A stretch of DNA of 64,000 nucleotides from Massilia sp. Leaf139 (GCF_001424165.1 NZ_LMOJ01000001.1:895194-959193); one strand, 5' to 3'. Counted from the first letter of the stretch, positions 9,666-19,024 are shown. Translations and numbers: made by a program. Notes: generated from the letters alone by a model not told the origin.

Positions 9666-10721
9666 TCAGGGAACGATGGCCACCTTCAGGACGCCGTCGC
9701 GCCCGTTGGCGAAAAGTTCGTAGGCTGCCTCGATCTGCTCCAGGGGGAACCGATGCGTCACCAGCGGCTGCAGGTCGAGCCGCCCGGAAGCGACGATGTT
9801 CATCAGGCGCCGCATGCGCTCCTTGCCGCCCGGGCACAGCGTCGTCACGATGCGGTGGTCGCCGAGGCCGGCGGAGAAGGCGTCCACCGGCATGGTCAGC
9901 TTGCCCGAATACACGCCGAGGCTGGACAGGGTGCCGCCGGGGCGCAGGCAGCGCAGGCAGCTCTCGAACGTCTGCTGGGTACCGAGCGCCTCGATGGCCA
10001 CGTCGGCGCCCAGGCCGTCCGTGAGACGCATGATTTCCTCGACCGGATCGCGCTCGCTGTAGTCGACGACGTGGTCGGCGCCGAGGCGCCGCGCCATGGC
10101 CAGCCGTTCCGGCACCTTGTCGATGGCGATAATGCGCGAAGCGCCGCGCAGGCGTGCGCCGGCGGTCGCGCACAGGCCGATCGGCCCCTGGGCGAACACC
10201 GCCACCGTGTCGCCGATCCGAATGCCGCCGCTCTCGGCGCCGCCGAAGCCGGTACTCAGGATGTCCGGGCACATCAGTACCTGCTCGTCGGTGAGGCCGT
10301 CCGGAATCGGCGCCAGGTTGGCCATGGCGAAGGGCACCCGGACATACTCGGCCTGGCAGCCGTCGATGGTATTGCCGAAGCGCCAGCCGCCGATGGCATG
10401 ACCGCCACACTGGGCCTGGTGGCCGTCGAGGCAGGAAAAGCACTGGCCGCAGGGGCTGATCGCGCCGGCGACCACACGCTGTCCGATGGTATAGCCGGTC
10501 ACCCCGGCCCCCAGCTCCGCGATCGTGCCGACCGGCTCGTGCCCGACCGTCAGGCCGTCGGCAACGGGATACTCGCCCTTGAGGATATGTATGTCTGTGC
10601 CGCAGATCGTGGTCATGGTGATCTTGACGATCGCTTCGCCTGGGCCGGCGTGCGGCACCGGTTTGCGGCCGAGCACGATCCGCCCGGGCCCCGTGAATAC
10701 CGCTGCGTTCATGTTCGTCAT
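9666..10721 (-). CDS. Zinc-dependent alcohol dehydrogenase (MDR family)
   Basis: 351 residues. N-terminal GroES-like domain with catalytic zinc ligands in ICGTDIH (Cys40) and GHEP (His/Glu near 61-62). A structural zinc loop with cysteines in CGQCFSCLDGHQAQC follows, then a Rossmann domain (VAVFAQGPIGLCA). The CPDILSTG segment resembles NAD(P)-dependent secondary alcohol dehydrogenases such as those of Clostridium and Cupriavidus. It reversibly oxidises alcohols, or reduces aldehydes/ketones, with a nicotinamide cofactor. CAGGAGAACGCG precedes the ATG. Flanked on both sides by USP genes in the FNR-box-headed minus-strand operon, which suggests a fermentative or NADH-disposal role (inference). 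Confidence 0.9.
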   Translation of the reverse strand: MTNMNAAVFTGPGRIVLGRKPVPHAGPGEAIVKITMTTICGTDIHILKGEYPVADGLTVGHEPVGTIAELGAGVTGYTIGQRVVAGAISPCGQCFSCLDGHQAQCGGHAIGGWRFGNTIDGCQAEYVRVPFAMANLAPIPDGLTDEQVLMCPDILSTGFGGAESGGIRIGDTVAVFAQGPIGLCATAGARLRGASRIIAIDKVPERLAMARRLGADHVVDYSERDPVEEIMRLTDGLGADVAIEALGTQQTFESCLRCLRPGGTLSSLGVYSGKLTMPVDAFSAGLGDHRIVTTLCPGGKERMRRLMNIVASGRLDLQPLVTHRFPLEQIEAAYELFANGRDGVLKVAIVP

Positions 10722-10754
10722 CGCGTTCTCCTGTGGTATGGGAAGACTGGCGGG

Positions 10755-11597
10755 TCAGCGCGCCATCAGCACGGGCAGCGCCGCCTCCTGCAGGACAGTC
10801 CTGCTGGCGCCGCCGAGCAGCAGCTCTTCGAATCGCGAATGGCCGAAGCACCCCATCACGACCAGGTCGCAGCCCAGCTCTGCGGCCAGCGCGAGAATGG
10901 CGCGGCCGGTGTCGCGGCCGGGGTCGCGCAGCACCCGTTCCGCGCGCACCGCGTGGCGCTTGAGGAAAGCGAGTGCATCGTCGAGTTCCGCACCGCCGGC
11001 GCTTTCGCCCGGGAAGACGTGCGTGAACACGGCCAGGCCTACGTAGGTGGCCCGCTGGAGCAGGGGTACGGCGGACGCCAGCGCCACCGCCGCTTCGCGG
11101 CTGCCGTTCCAGCACAATAGCACCCGGCGCGGGCCGGCGCCCTGAGTGGCGGCGCGCGGTACCACCAGCACAGGGCGCGCCGCGTTGAACACGACGAAAT
11201 CGGGCATGCGTGAGGCGGAGGGCAGGTAGCCCAGGCTCTCGTCGGGATCATCCTGGCTGACCACCACCAAGTCGGCGAAGCGCGCCAGCAGGGCCAGCGC
11301 CTCGGGCGCCTGGTCGCTCACCAGGCGCGACTCGTGCGAGACGCCGCGGCGACCCGCAATGTCCTCGAAGTCGCCGAGCGCGCGCCGCGCGGTCTGAACC
11401 AGCGGATCGACGTAGCTGGCCAGCAGGGTGCCGGCGGGCGCGTCGTAGCCGCGCGGGAAGACGGTGCGCGAAATGCCGGTCATGGCAGCGCCGATCAGGT
11501 GGGCGCCATGCTCCGCGCAAAGGGCGGCGGCGAGCGCGATGCGGACGGGGGCATGACGCGACAGATCCACATGGACGAGAACGGTCTTGAAACGCAT
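10755..11597 (-). CDS. Universal stress protein, two tandem USP domains
   Basis: 280 residues from the ATG at 11597 (a TTG two codons earlier is less likely). Domain 1 opens MRFKTVLVHVDLSRHA, domain 2 opens RRVLLCWNGSREA. The C-terminus keeps the nucleotide-binding motif GCFGHSRFEELLLGGASRTVL followed by LPVLMAR. It is a paralogue of the USPs at 8812 and 12081. The ribosome binding site is weak, but the gene starts 15 bases after the stop of the USP remnant upstream, so translational coupling within the operon is likely. Role in survival under oxygen or energy limitation is inferred from the family and context. Confidence 0.87.
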   Translation of the reverse strand: MRFKTVLVHVDLSRHAPVRIALAAALCAEHGAHLIGAAMTGISRTVFPRGYDAPAGTLLASYVDPLVQTARRALGDFEDIAGRRGVSHESRLVSDQAPEALALLARFADLVVVSQDDPDESLGYLPSASRMPDFVVFNAARPVLVVPRAATQGAGPRRVLLCWNGSREAAVALASAVPLLQRATYVGLAVFTHVFPGESAGGAELDDALAFLKRHAVRAERVLRDPGRDTGRAILALAAELGCDLVVMGCFGHSRFEELLLGGASRTVLQEAALPVLMAR

Positions 11598-11612
11598 GGC
11601 CAACTCGTCGTG

Positions 11613-11909
11613 TCAGGCGCGGCAAGGCGGCAGCACCAGCGCGGGAACCGGGCTGTGCGACAGCGCCGCTGTCGTCTGGCTGCCCGGCATGGCATGTCCC
11701 GCCGTTTTACCGTGGGGGGCTTTGACGGCGAGGCCGCACCCGAGACCATGCACGACCTCGGCGATGCCTTCGCTCAGGCGTGGCGGCAGGGGCGCGACGT
11801 GCGGCCCGACGAGCCGCGTACCGCAGTCGTGCGCGAAACCGACGGCGTGATCGACAGTGGCCATCGACGCAGTGGAGCCGTCTACTGGATCGAAAGTTCG
11901 TCTTGCCAT
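11613..11909 (-). pseudogene. Truncated universal stress protein (internally deleted USP remnant)
   Basis: 98 codons, against about 145 for a single USP domain. The N-terminal third is recognisable (FDPVDGSTASMATVDHAVGF, then GTRLVGPHV), and the C-terminal strand is recognisable (SQTTAALSHSPVPALVL). The middle is compressed, and the central helices plus the G-x2-G part of the ATP loop are missing. GGGAGG precedes the ATG at 11909, so it may still be translated. It is the first open frame after the FNR-like box at 12006. It may be a decayed gene kept as an operon leader, or a minimal USP variant; decay is favoured because the fold could not form. Confidence 0.6.
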
Positions 11910-12005
11910 GCGCGCCTCCCAAGGCTCGCGATACCGGATGGGACATCGACGCAAGTGAAGCAGCGCCATACCTAACAAAGTCTGGCGCCCTGGCCGGCGA
12001 TGGCT

Positions 12006-12019
12006 ATGATCCAGATCAA
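12006..12019 (-). promoter_or_regulatory. FNR/ANR-like box heading the USP-adh-USP-phaC operon
   Basis: ATGATCCAGATCAA matches TTGAT-N4-ATCAA with one mismatch. It lies in the 171-base gap between two USP genes, about 97 bases before the first start (11909) of the downstream minus-strand run. It is the only plausible promoter gap for that operon. Confidence 0.6.
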
Positions 12020-12080
12020 GTTCATCCCGTCGCACGTTTGCGCAAAGGGCTGGACGGCAGCGCAGCATGATGGCCTCGGA

Positions 12081-12905
12081 TCAGTGCGCCATGAGTACGG
12101 GAACCGTCATGGCCTGCAGGATCGACCTTGTCACGCCGCCGAGCAGCAGCTCGCTGAGCCGAGCGCGGCCGTAGCCGCCCATCACCAGCAGATCGGTTCC
12201 GCAGTCGGCCGCGAGCGACAGCAAGGGTTCGCCGCTGTCGAGGCGTGGCGACTCGGACAGCAACTGCGCCGCGATGCCGTGGCGCGCCAGATACGGCAAT
12301 AAGTCCGGTTCGGCAGCAGGTGCGTCAGGCGGGCCGAATCCGACCACGGTGACGCTGTCGGCCAGGCGTAGAAGGGGCAGCGCCGCGACCAGGGCGCGCA
12401 CCGCCTCCGCGCTGCCGTTCCAGGCAACCAGCACCCGGCTCCCGATCGCCGTCTCGCGCTGGATGTAGGGAACCACGAGCAGCGGACGTGGGCAGGCGAG
12501 CAGCACATGGGCCGCCAGGTCGCCGCCGGTGGGCGCCGGGCGCGCATCCGGGGCCGACTGCCCCAGCACCAGCAGGTCGGCGTAACACCCGGCCAATGCG
12601 AGGCCAGCGCCAACCTCGTCGTCCACTAGGCGCCGTTCGTGCGAACGGACACCGGCGCCGGTCGCGATGCGCGTGAAATCGTCGAGCGCGCGTTCGGTCT
12701 TGCGGTAGATCTCGTCCATGTGCGGCGCGAGCACGGTGCGCGCCAGGTCGGCACCCCCTTCTCGGTAGTAGTAGCGCGATACGCCAGTGAGCGCGGCACC
12801 GACGAGATGGGCGTCGTGGCGCAGCGCCAGCTGCGCAGCCAGGGCGATGCGGGTATCGGCGCGCCTTGAAGCGTCGACATGTACCAGGATGGTCTGGTAG
12901 TCCAT
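12081..12905 (-). CDS. Universal stress protein, two tandem USP domains
   Basis: 274 residues. Domain 1 starts MDYQTILVHVDASRRA, domain 2 starts SRVLVAWNGSAEA. The C-terminal ATP-binding pattern is GGYGRARLSELLLGGVTRSIL, ending VPVLMAH. GGAGG is present just before the ATG. It follows the P-type ATPase stop by 41 bases on the same strand and is probably the last gene of the operon USP (15497) - ATPase - USP. Closely similar in layout to the USPs at 8812 and 10755, indicating local duplication. Confidence 0.88.
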   Translation of the reverse strand: MDYQTILVHVDASRRADTRIALAAQLALRHDAHLVGAALTGVSRYYYREGGADLARTVLAPHMDEIYRKTERALDDFTRIATGAGVRSHERRLVDDEVGAGLALAGCYADLLVLGQSAPDARPAPTGGDLAAHVLLACPRPLLVVPYIQRETAIGSRVLVAWNGSAEAVRALVAALPLLRLADSVTVVGFGPPDAPAAEPDLLPYLARHGIAAQLLSESPRLDSGEPLLSLAADCGTDLLVMGGYGRARLSELLLGGVTRSILQAMTVPVLMAH

Positions 12906-12946
12906 GAAAGCCTCCGTTGGCTGATCGGGTGCAGGGTTTCTGCCGC

Positions 12947-15496
12947 TCAGGCGGGTACGGCATGCGACGCACGTCGCCGCGCCAGCTTAAGCAGGTCGAA
13001 GGGAAGCGCGGCCGCGAGCCCGAGTCCCACGGCGGCCAACGCATGGCGCAGCGGCGGCGTCTCGAACTGGAACAGCCGCCCCAGCGGTTCGGCATACAGT
13101 GCCGCGGCCAGGGCGCATAGCGCCGCGCCGGACACGATCCAGGCAACGCGGTTCGACCGGCGCAGGGCTTCGAGCAGGGTCAGCGTACGCGAACGGTTGC
13201 CAAAGATGAGGCCGACGTTGGCCGCCACGAGGGCGGCGAAGGCAAAGGCCCGCGCCTGTCCCACGGGCAACGCGGCCAGTGCCCAGGCATAGGCCGCGAT
13301 GACCGTGCCGAGCACGACCAGTCCCTGCGCCAGGGCCAATACCAGGGTTTGCCTGTCGAGCAGGGGCGTATCGCGCCGGCGCGGTGGACGGCGCATGAGG
13401 TCGGGCTCCTCGGCCTCGTTCTCGAAAGCCAGTGCGCAGGCCGGGTCGATCACCAGCTCCAGGAACACGATATGGATCGGATGCAGGACGACCGGCCAGC
13501 CTAGCATGACCGGCAATAGCGCGAGGCCGGCGGTCGGCACATGGATTGCAACGATGTACACCATCGCCTTGCGCATGTTCGCGTAGATGTGGCGGCCGAG
13601 ACGCACGGCGCGCACGATGGAGGCGAAATGGTCGTCGGTCAGCACCAGGTCGGCGGCCTCGCGGGCAACGTCGGTGCCGCGCATGCCCATTGCGATCCCG
13701 ACGTGGGCCGCCTGCAGCGCCGGAGCGTCGTTCACGCCATCGCCGGTCATGGCGACGACCTCGCCGGTGCGCTGCAGGGCGCGCATGATGCGTAGCTTCT
13801 GGTCAGGGACGACGCGCGCGCAGACGTCGGTAGTGCGCAAGGCCTGCGCCAGCCCGTCGTCGTCCATCGACGCTATCTGCGTCCCGCTCAGCGGCGCCAT
13901 TCCTGCCAGGCCGGCCTGGCGCCCGACGTTGAGGGCGGTCGCCGGGTAATCGCCGGTAATCATCATGACGCGCATGCCGGCGGCCCTGCATTCGGCCACC
14001 GCCTGCGGGACGCCTTCACGCAGCGGGTCGGCGAATCCGACCAGCCCGAGCGGGACGAAAGCGAAGTCGTGGATTGCATCCGGCCAGGGCGCCGCGTCGT
14101 GCCCCGCCTGCGCCACGGCCAGCACCCGCAGGCCGCGCGCGGCCATGGCGTCGGCGGCGGCGAGCAGGGGGGCCGCCGCCGCGGGCGCCAGGTGGCACAG
14201 GTCGGCAATGGCCTCCGGGGCACCCTTGGCTGCCACCACGCCGCTCGCGCCCGCTCCGGGATGCCAGCCGTGTGCGACCGCACGCATCTGCGCGCTCATC
14301 CCGTACTCGCGCGCCAGTGTCCAGCCGGCGCGGGCCGCTCCGCCGGTCTCGGCGAATTCGGCCCCGAGGCGGTGCAGGGCCTGATCCATCGGCTCGAAGC
14401 CGTCCGCGCGGCTGGCGAGCATGCCGGCGTCGAGCAGGGCGGACAGCGTGCCGGGCAAGATCCCGCCGGCCGGTATGCCGGCCTGCCACTCGACGCCATC
14501 GGCGTACATGGCCGCCACGCTCATCCGGTTTTCGGTCAGGGTGCCCGTCTTGTCGACGCACAGCACGGTGGTGGCGCCGAGCGTTTCGATCGCGCTCAAC
14601 TGGCGCGTCAGGACATTTGCGCGGGCCAGGCGCGACGCGCCCAAGGCCGGAAACAGGGCCAGCACGACCGCGAATTCTTCCGGCAGCATGGCCAGCGCCA
14701 GCGCCAGCCCGGCCAGCAGCGCCTGCAGCAGGGCGGCGCCCTGCGCCATGTAGTACACGACCAGCAGCAGGCTGATCGCGGCACCGGCGAGGGCGAAGCG
14801 GGCGATCACGGCGGCCATCTGTTGCTGCAGGGGCGACTGCGCCGGCGCCAGGCCAGCCAGTGACCGGCCGATGCCGCCTATGGCGCTGTTGACGCCGGTT
14901 GCCGCGACCCGCAACAGGCCGTGCCCGCGCACCACCAGCGTACCCGAGAACAGGAAGGAAGGCGCCTCCATCCCTGGCCGGGCGGGCTCCGTGGCCTCGG
15001 GGCTGCCAGGACGCTTGGAAACCGGCTCGGATTCGCCGCTCAGGAGGGACTCGTCAGCCTGGATCTCCTGGCCCGCGACCAGGACGCCATCGGCCGGCAC
15101 GCGGTCGCCCTCGCCGATGACGCAGAGGTCGCCGACGACCACTTCCCGGCTGTCGACCTGCAGCCTGCGTCCGTCGCGGATGACGAAGGCTCGCGGGGTG
15201 CTCAGATCACGCAGTGCATCGAGCGCGCGCTGCGCTTTTGCTTCTTCGTACAAGGTCATGCCGAGCGTCGCCAGCACGAGCGCGAACATCAGCACTCCTT
15301 CGTGCAGCTCGCCGAGCAACAGGTAGAGCAGCCCTGCCGCGAACAGGAGCAGGAACATTGGCTCGCGCGCGGCTTGCCAGACGAGGAGATGCCAGCCGCG
15401 CCGCGCGGCGTCCGGGAACCCGTTGGGGCCGTCGCGAGCGAGCCTGCGGGCCGCTTCGTCGGCGCTGAGTCCGGCCTGGGCGTCGGGCGTGTTCAT
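12947..15496 (-). CDS. Cation-transporting P-type ATPase (P2-type, ion unassigned)
   Basis: 849 residues. An N-terminal cation-ATPase domain is followed by two helices, the actuator domain with SGES (153-156), helix M4 with LPEEF (271-275) and the phosphorylation site DKTGTLT with Asp315. The P domain has MTGDGVNDAP, and M5-M10 are at the C-terminus. All catalytic motifs are intact. M4 carries PEEF instead of the PEGLP of Ca2+ pumps, and M6 has ELVIDPACALAFE, so the ion cannot be assigned; a calcium-like or other divalent cation is possible. The ATG directly abuts the upstream USP stop (TGA-ATG), so the two are tightly coupled. The FNR-like box at 16037 heads this operon. Confidence 0.88.
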   Translation of the reverse strand: MNTPDAQAGLSADEAARRLARDGPNGFPDAARRGWHLLVWQAAREPMFLLLFAAGLLYLLLGELHEGVLMFALVLATLGMTLYEEAKAQRALDALRDLSTPRAFVIRDGRRLQVDSREVVVGDLCVIGEGDRVPADGVLVAGQEIQADESLLSGESEPVSKRPGSPEATEPARPGMEAPSFLFSGTLVVRGHGLLRVAATGVNSAIGGIGRSLAGLAPAQSPLQQQMAAVIARFALAGAAISLLLVVYYMAQGAALLQALLAGLALALAMLPEEFAVVLALFPALGASRLARANVLTRQLSAIETLGATTVLCVDKTGTLTENRMSVAAMYADGVEWQAGIPAGGILPGTLSALLDAGMLASRADGFEPMDQALHRLGAEFAETGGAARAGWTLAREYGMSAQMRAVAHGWHPGAGASGVVAAKGAPEAIADLCHLAPAAAAPLLAAADAMAARGLRVLAVAQAGHDAAPWPDAIHDFAFVPLGLVGFADPLREGVPQAVAECRAAGMRVMMITGDYPATALNVGRQAGLAGMAPLSGTQIASMDDDGLAQALRTTDVCARVVPDQKLRIMRALQRTGEVVAMTGDGVNDAPALQAAHVGIAMGMRGTDVAREAADLVLTDDHFASIVRAVRLGRHIYANMRKAMVYIVAIHVPTAGLALLPVMLGWPVVLHPIHIVFLELVIDPACALAFENEAEEPDLMRRPPRRRDTPLLDRQTLVLALAQGLVVLGTVIAAYAWALAALPVGQARAFAFAALVAANVGLIFGNRSRTLTLLEALRRSNRVAWIVSGAALCALAAALYAEPLGRLFQFETPPLRHALAAVGLGLAAALPFDLLKLARRRASHAVPA

Positions 15497-15958
15497 TCAG
15501 GCCGGCGTGTGGGTGGCAGGCGGGTGGTAGACCATGACGGGCACCGGCGAACGCGCGAGCACCTGCTGCGTCACGCTGCCGGCAATCAGCCGGCCCAGTC
15601 CACGCCGTCCATGGGACGCGATGAAGATCAAGTCGCAGTGCCTGGCACCGGCAAGCGCGACGATCTCGTCCGCCGGCGTGGCGCTGTAGGCGGTCATGGC
15701 CGTGCATGGAACGCCGGCGGCGCGGGCCGCATCTGCCACCCACGCGACGTGGCGCTGCGCCTGTTCCAGCAGCACATCGACGCCGCCGTCGCCACCGGCC
15801 GCGAGCGCACCCTCGGCCGAGAGCAGCACAGGCTCCGGATAAGCGACGGCCAGCGCGACAATGTCGGCGCCGCACACCCGTGCGAAGTCGACCGCGGCGC
15901 TGACGGCCGCCATGGCCAGTTCGGAACCATCAGTCGGTACGAGAATCCGGTGATACAT
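15497..15958 (-). CDS. Universal stress protein, single domain
   Basis: 153 residues from the ATG at 15958, chosen because AAGGAGAACGCT precedes it and the family N-terminus MYHRILVPTDGSELA starts there; an upstream in-frame start at 15994 is less likely. The ATP-binding pattern SHGRRGLGRLIAGSVTQQVL is complete, followed by PVPVMVYH. First gene of the operon with the P-type ATPase, which begins at the very next base. Downstream of the FNR-like box at 16037-16050, consistent with oxygen-limitation control. Confidence 0.9.
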   Translation of the reverse strand: MYHRILVPTDGSELAMAAVSAAVDFARVCGADIVALAVAYPEPVLLSAEGALAAGGDGGVDVLLEQAQRHVAWVADAARAAGVPCTAMTAYSATPADEIVALAGARHCDLIFIASHGRRGLGRLIAGSVTQQVLARSPVPVMVYHPPATHTPA

Positions 15959-16036
15959 AGCGTTCTCCTTGTCGGCCCGCATTGTTTGTGTCAAGGCGCA
16001 CCAAAGCCAGATTGGGGGCCGCGACTTGGTACGTCC

Positions 16037-16050
16037 TTGACGTAGATCAA
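16037..16050 (-). promoter_or_regulatory. FNR/ANR-like box between the USP-ATPase operon and the EAL-domain gene
   Basis: Read on the minus strand this is TTGATCTACGTCAA, one mismatch from TTGAT-N4-ATCAA. It is centred 85 bases before the USP start at 15958 and 118 bases before the EAL gene at 16162. It could serve either direction; the shorter leader favours the USP-ATPase operon. The spacer CTAC is shared with the boxes at 19025 and 19065. Confidence 0.7.
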
Positions 16051-16161
16051 AAACACCTAGCCTGCCAGTGCGCGTGACGCGCCGGTACGCCGCCGTGTCT
16101 GGGACGCAACCGGGGTGCTGTACAATCGGGGCGCACTCCAGACGTTATCGACAGGAACCCC

Positions 16162-18900
16162 ATGACTGCACCGGAACGCCCGGCACCGCACGACCAACCG
16201 CGCTATCCCCTGGCGCGGCTGGTGCTGGTCACAGGCGGACTGATCCTTGCACTTGGGCTGCTGACGGTATCGATCCTGCGCGCCAATTACGGCGACACGC
16301 TGCGTGCGCAGGAGAATTCGCTGCGCAATATTTCAGTGGCCTTCGCCGCCCAGACGCTGAGCGTGGCCAAAGCCGTCGACGGGACGACGGTACGGGCCGC
16401 CAGCATTTTCCGGTTTCGTGGCGCTGCCGGCGTCGAGGAGATCCTGCGCGACGAGCACTCCGGCGGCGCCCTCGACTATCTCAGCAGGCTTGCCGTGGTC
16501 GATGTTGACGGACAGGTATTGGCAAGCGTCGTTCCTCCCGGTTCGGCCGGCCCCGCGCTGCCGCCGGTGCCACGCCTGCCGGTTCCTGTGCAGTCCCGGG
16601 CCGGCGTGTCGATCCACGTGTCGGACATCGATCCCGCGTCCGGACGTGCTTTCATCAACTTCGTGCGTCCCTTGACCGCCCGCGACGGCAGACCCGGCAG
16701 GGCGGTCATCGCCCAGGTCGACTCGGATCAGTTCCAGCGGCTATACAGCCTGGTCGCGCTCGGCGCCGGCGGTTCGGTCACGCTGTTTCACCGCGATGGC
16801 ACGATGCTCGTGCGCGGGCCGGCATTCGGCGCCGGGATCGGACGTTCCTTCCTCGATACCCCGCTGTTCCGCGAACGGCTGCCTCGCGCCGCGCGCGGGA
16901 CGTTCGCGACGGGCAGCCCGCTCGACGGTATCGACCGCCTCTACGGGTACGACGCAGTCAGTGCGTATCCGCTGGTGGTCATTGCCGGCATGAACCGCAG
17001 CGCGGCGCTCGCTTCATGGTACGGCCGGCTCTGGACGGCCGTGACCTTCTTCGTGCTCCTTGCCGCCGTGCTCTCCTTTCTTGCCTGGCGCGTGGCGCGC
17101 GACGCGCGCCGGCAGCAGCGGCTGATCGGGCGCCTGTCCGCCAGCGAGGCCCGGCTCGGTAACAGCTTCTCCTACCTTTCGTCCATCATCGACGCGGTGG
17201 GAACACCGGTCTGGGTGCTGGACGCCAGACTACGCATCGTCATGGCGAACTCGGCCTTTGCCCGCTTGGCGGGGCGCGCGAAAGAAGAGGTGATCGGAGC
17301 GGGCGAAGAATGCGTGTTCGGCGCATCGGCGGAGGAGCGGCGTGTCCGGTACCAGGCATTGCTTGCCGACGGCGCGCGTGCGGAGACGGTCGGCCCGATG
17401 CGCGATGGAAGCGGCGAGACGCGTACCGTCATCCAGCTGACGACCAGGCTGGTGGCGGAGCCCGGCGAGGTACAGCTGGTGAACGTGCTGACCGATATCA
17501 CCGAACGCGAGCGCGCCGAGGCAAGGCTGAGGTATCTGGCGGAGTTCGACGTCCTGACCGGGCTGCCCAACCGGGCCCGGTTCGCCCACTTGCTCGCAGG
17601 ACGGATGGCGCTTGCCGGCACCGAAGGGGCCCCGCTCGCGGTGCTGGTGCTCGTTTTCGAACGCTTGCACGAGGTTGCCGACCTGCTCGGCCATGCTGCC
17701 GGCGAACGGGCACTGGCGAAGATCGGCGAACTCCTGAAAATGCTCACCGATGACCGGGCCGTGGCGGCGCGCATGGGCGGTGCCGAGTTTGCCTTGCTGG
17801 TCGATGCCCGCGAGGGCAGGGCGAGCGTGGAAGCCTTTGCCAGCCGGCTGCTTGGACAGTGCGCGGCGCCGCTGGCGCTCGATGGCCGCGAGTTCTTTCT
17901 CGGCCCCGTGCTGGGAGCGGCCCTGTTTCCCCAGGATGCCGGCAACGCCGAGGCGCTCTACGGCTGTGCCCAGCGGGCATGCGGCGGGCACGGGGTCGAA
18001 CTGGCAGAAGCGATCCACTTTTTTTCTCCGCACATGCAGCCCGATCTCGACCAGCGCTTGACGCTGGAAGCACACCTGCGCCGCGCACTCGAGCTCGGGG
18101 AACTGCGTCTCGTGTTCCAGCCCAAGGCAAGCGTCCATGGCAACCAGGTCGTCGGCTTCGAAGCGCTGCTGCGCTGGAGCAATCCGATCCTGGGCGAGGT
18201 TTCTCCCGCCCAGTTCATTCCGGTGGCCGAGCGTTCCGGCCTCATCCTCCCGATCGGGGCCTGGGTGCTCGACGAAACCTGCCGCCGGATTGGCGAATGG
18301 TCGCGCCAGTTGGGACGTCCCGTCAAGATCGCGGCTAACCTGTCGCCGCGGCAGTTCTACCAAAAATCCTTGCTGGCTACCATCGGTGGCTCGCTCGAGC
18401 GCCACGGCGTGTCGCCCGGCTGCCTCGAGCTCGAAATCACCGAGACCGCGCTGATGAGCCGTGAGGAAGAGGTCGACCGCCTGCTGCATGCGATCCGGGC
18501 GCTCGGGGTCGAATTGTCGATCGACGACTTCGGCACAGGCTACTCGAGCCTTGCCTATCTGAAGCGCTTCCCGGTCTCCCGCCTGAAGGTCGACCGCGCA
18601 TTCGTGCGCGACTTGGACAGGGACGACGACAGCGCGGCGATCGCACGCTCGATCGTCAACCTTGCACGTGGCCTGCGCTTGCAGGTCGTTGCCGAAGGCG
18701 TCGAAACGGAGGCGCAGCTGTCGATCCTGCGCGAAATGGACTGCGACCAGTACCAGGGATTTCTGCTCAGCCGTCCGTTGGAAGAGGCTGCGGCGCTGTC
18801 ATTGCTGGGTAGCCGCGAGATTTGGGCGACCGCCGGCGATACGGCCGATCCGGACGATGCCGGACTTGCCGGCGTATCCGAAGACGCGCGGGCTGGCTGA
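16162..18900 (+). CDS. Membrane-bound c-di-GMP phosphodiesterase: sensor - PAS - degenerate GGDEF - EAL
   Basis: 912 residues. Helix 1 (about 19-41), a periplasmic sensor region of about 250 residues (dCache-like by shape), helix 2 (about 291-312), a PAS domain (about 335-445), a GGDEF domain and an EAL domain. The GGDEF signature reads GGAEF at 539-543, and the metal-binding first strand has VFERLHEV in place of D-x-D, so cyclase activity should be lost. The EAL domain is intact: EALLRW (EAL at 667-669), a downstream N-L-S-P-R motif, ETALMS, DDFGTGYSSL and EGVET. It should hydrolyse c-di-GMP in response to a periplasmic signal. Downstream of a shared regulatory region with the USP-ATPase operon. 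Confidence 0.88.
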   Translation: MTAPERPAPHDQPRYPLARLVLVTGGLILALGLLTVSILRANYGDTLRAQENSLRNISVAFAAQTLSVAKAVDGTTVRAASIFRFRGAAGVEEILRDEHSGGALDYLSRLAVVDVDGQVLASVVPPGSAGPALPPVPRLPVPVQSRAGVSIHVSDIDPASGRAFINFVRPLTARDGRPGRAVIAQVDSDQFQRLYSLVALGAGGSVTLFHRDGTMLVRGPAFGAGIGRSFLDTPLFRERLPRAARGTFATGSPLDGIDRLYGYDAVSAYPLVVIAGMNRSAALASWYGRLWTAVTFFVLLAAVLSFLAWRVARDARRQQRLIGRLSASEARLGNSFSYLSSIIDAVGTPVWVLDARLRIVMANSAFARLAGRAKEEVIGAGEECVFGASAEERRVRYQALLADGARAETVGPMRDGSGETRTVIQLTTRLVAEPGEVQLVNVLTDITERERAEARLRYLAEFDVLTGLPNRARFAHLLAGRMALAGTEGAPLAVLVLVFERLHEVADLLGHAAGERALAKIGELLKMLTDDRAVAARMGGAEFALLVDAREGRASVEAFASRLLGQCAAPLALDGREFFLGPVLGAALFPQDAGNAEALYGCAQRACGGHGVELAEAIHFFSPHMQPDLDQRLTLEAHLRRALELGELRLVFQPKASVHGNQVVGFEALLRWSNPILGEVSPAQFIPVAERSGLILPIGAWVLDETCRRIGEWSRQLGRPVKIAANLSPRQFYQKSLLATIGGSLERHGVSPGCLELEITETALMSREEEVDRLLHAIRALGVELSIDDFGTGYSSLAYLKRFPVSRLKVDRAFVRDLDRDDDSAAIARSIVNLARGLRLQVVAEGVETEAQLSILREMDCDQYQGFLLSRPLEEAAALSLLGSREIWATAGDTADPDDAGLAGVSEDARAG

Positions 18901-19024
18901 GCGTTTCCTGCGGGGGCCGTTCCTCGGCCCCGGCGGAGATGGTCCGCGGAGGGCGACGCTGGCGGGAAGTCGACGTCCAGGTACACATGGTCGTCTAGAA
19001 ACCGTGAAATTACAGTTTGTAGGT

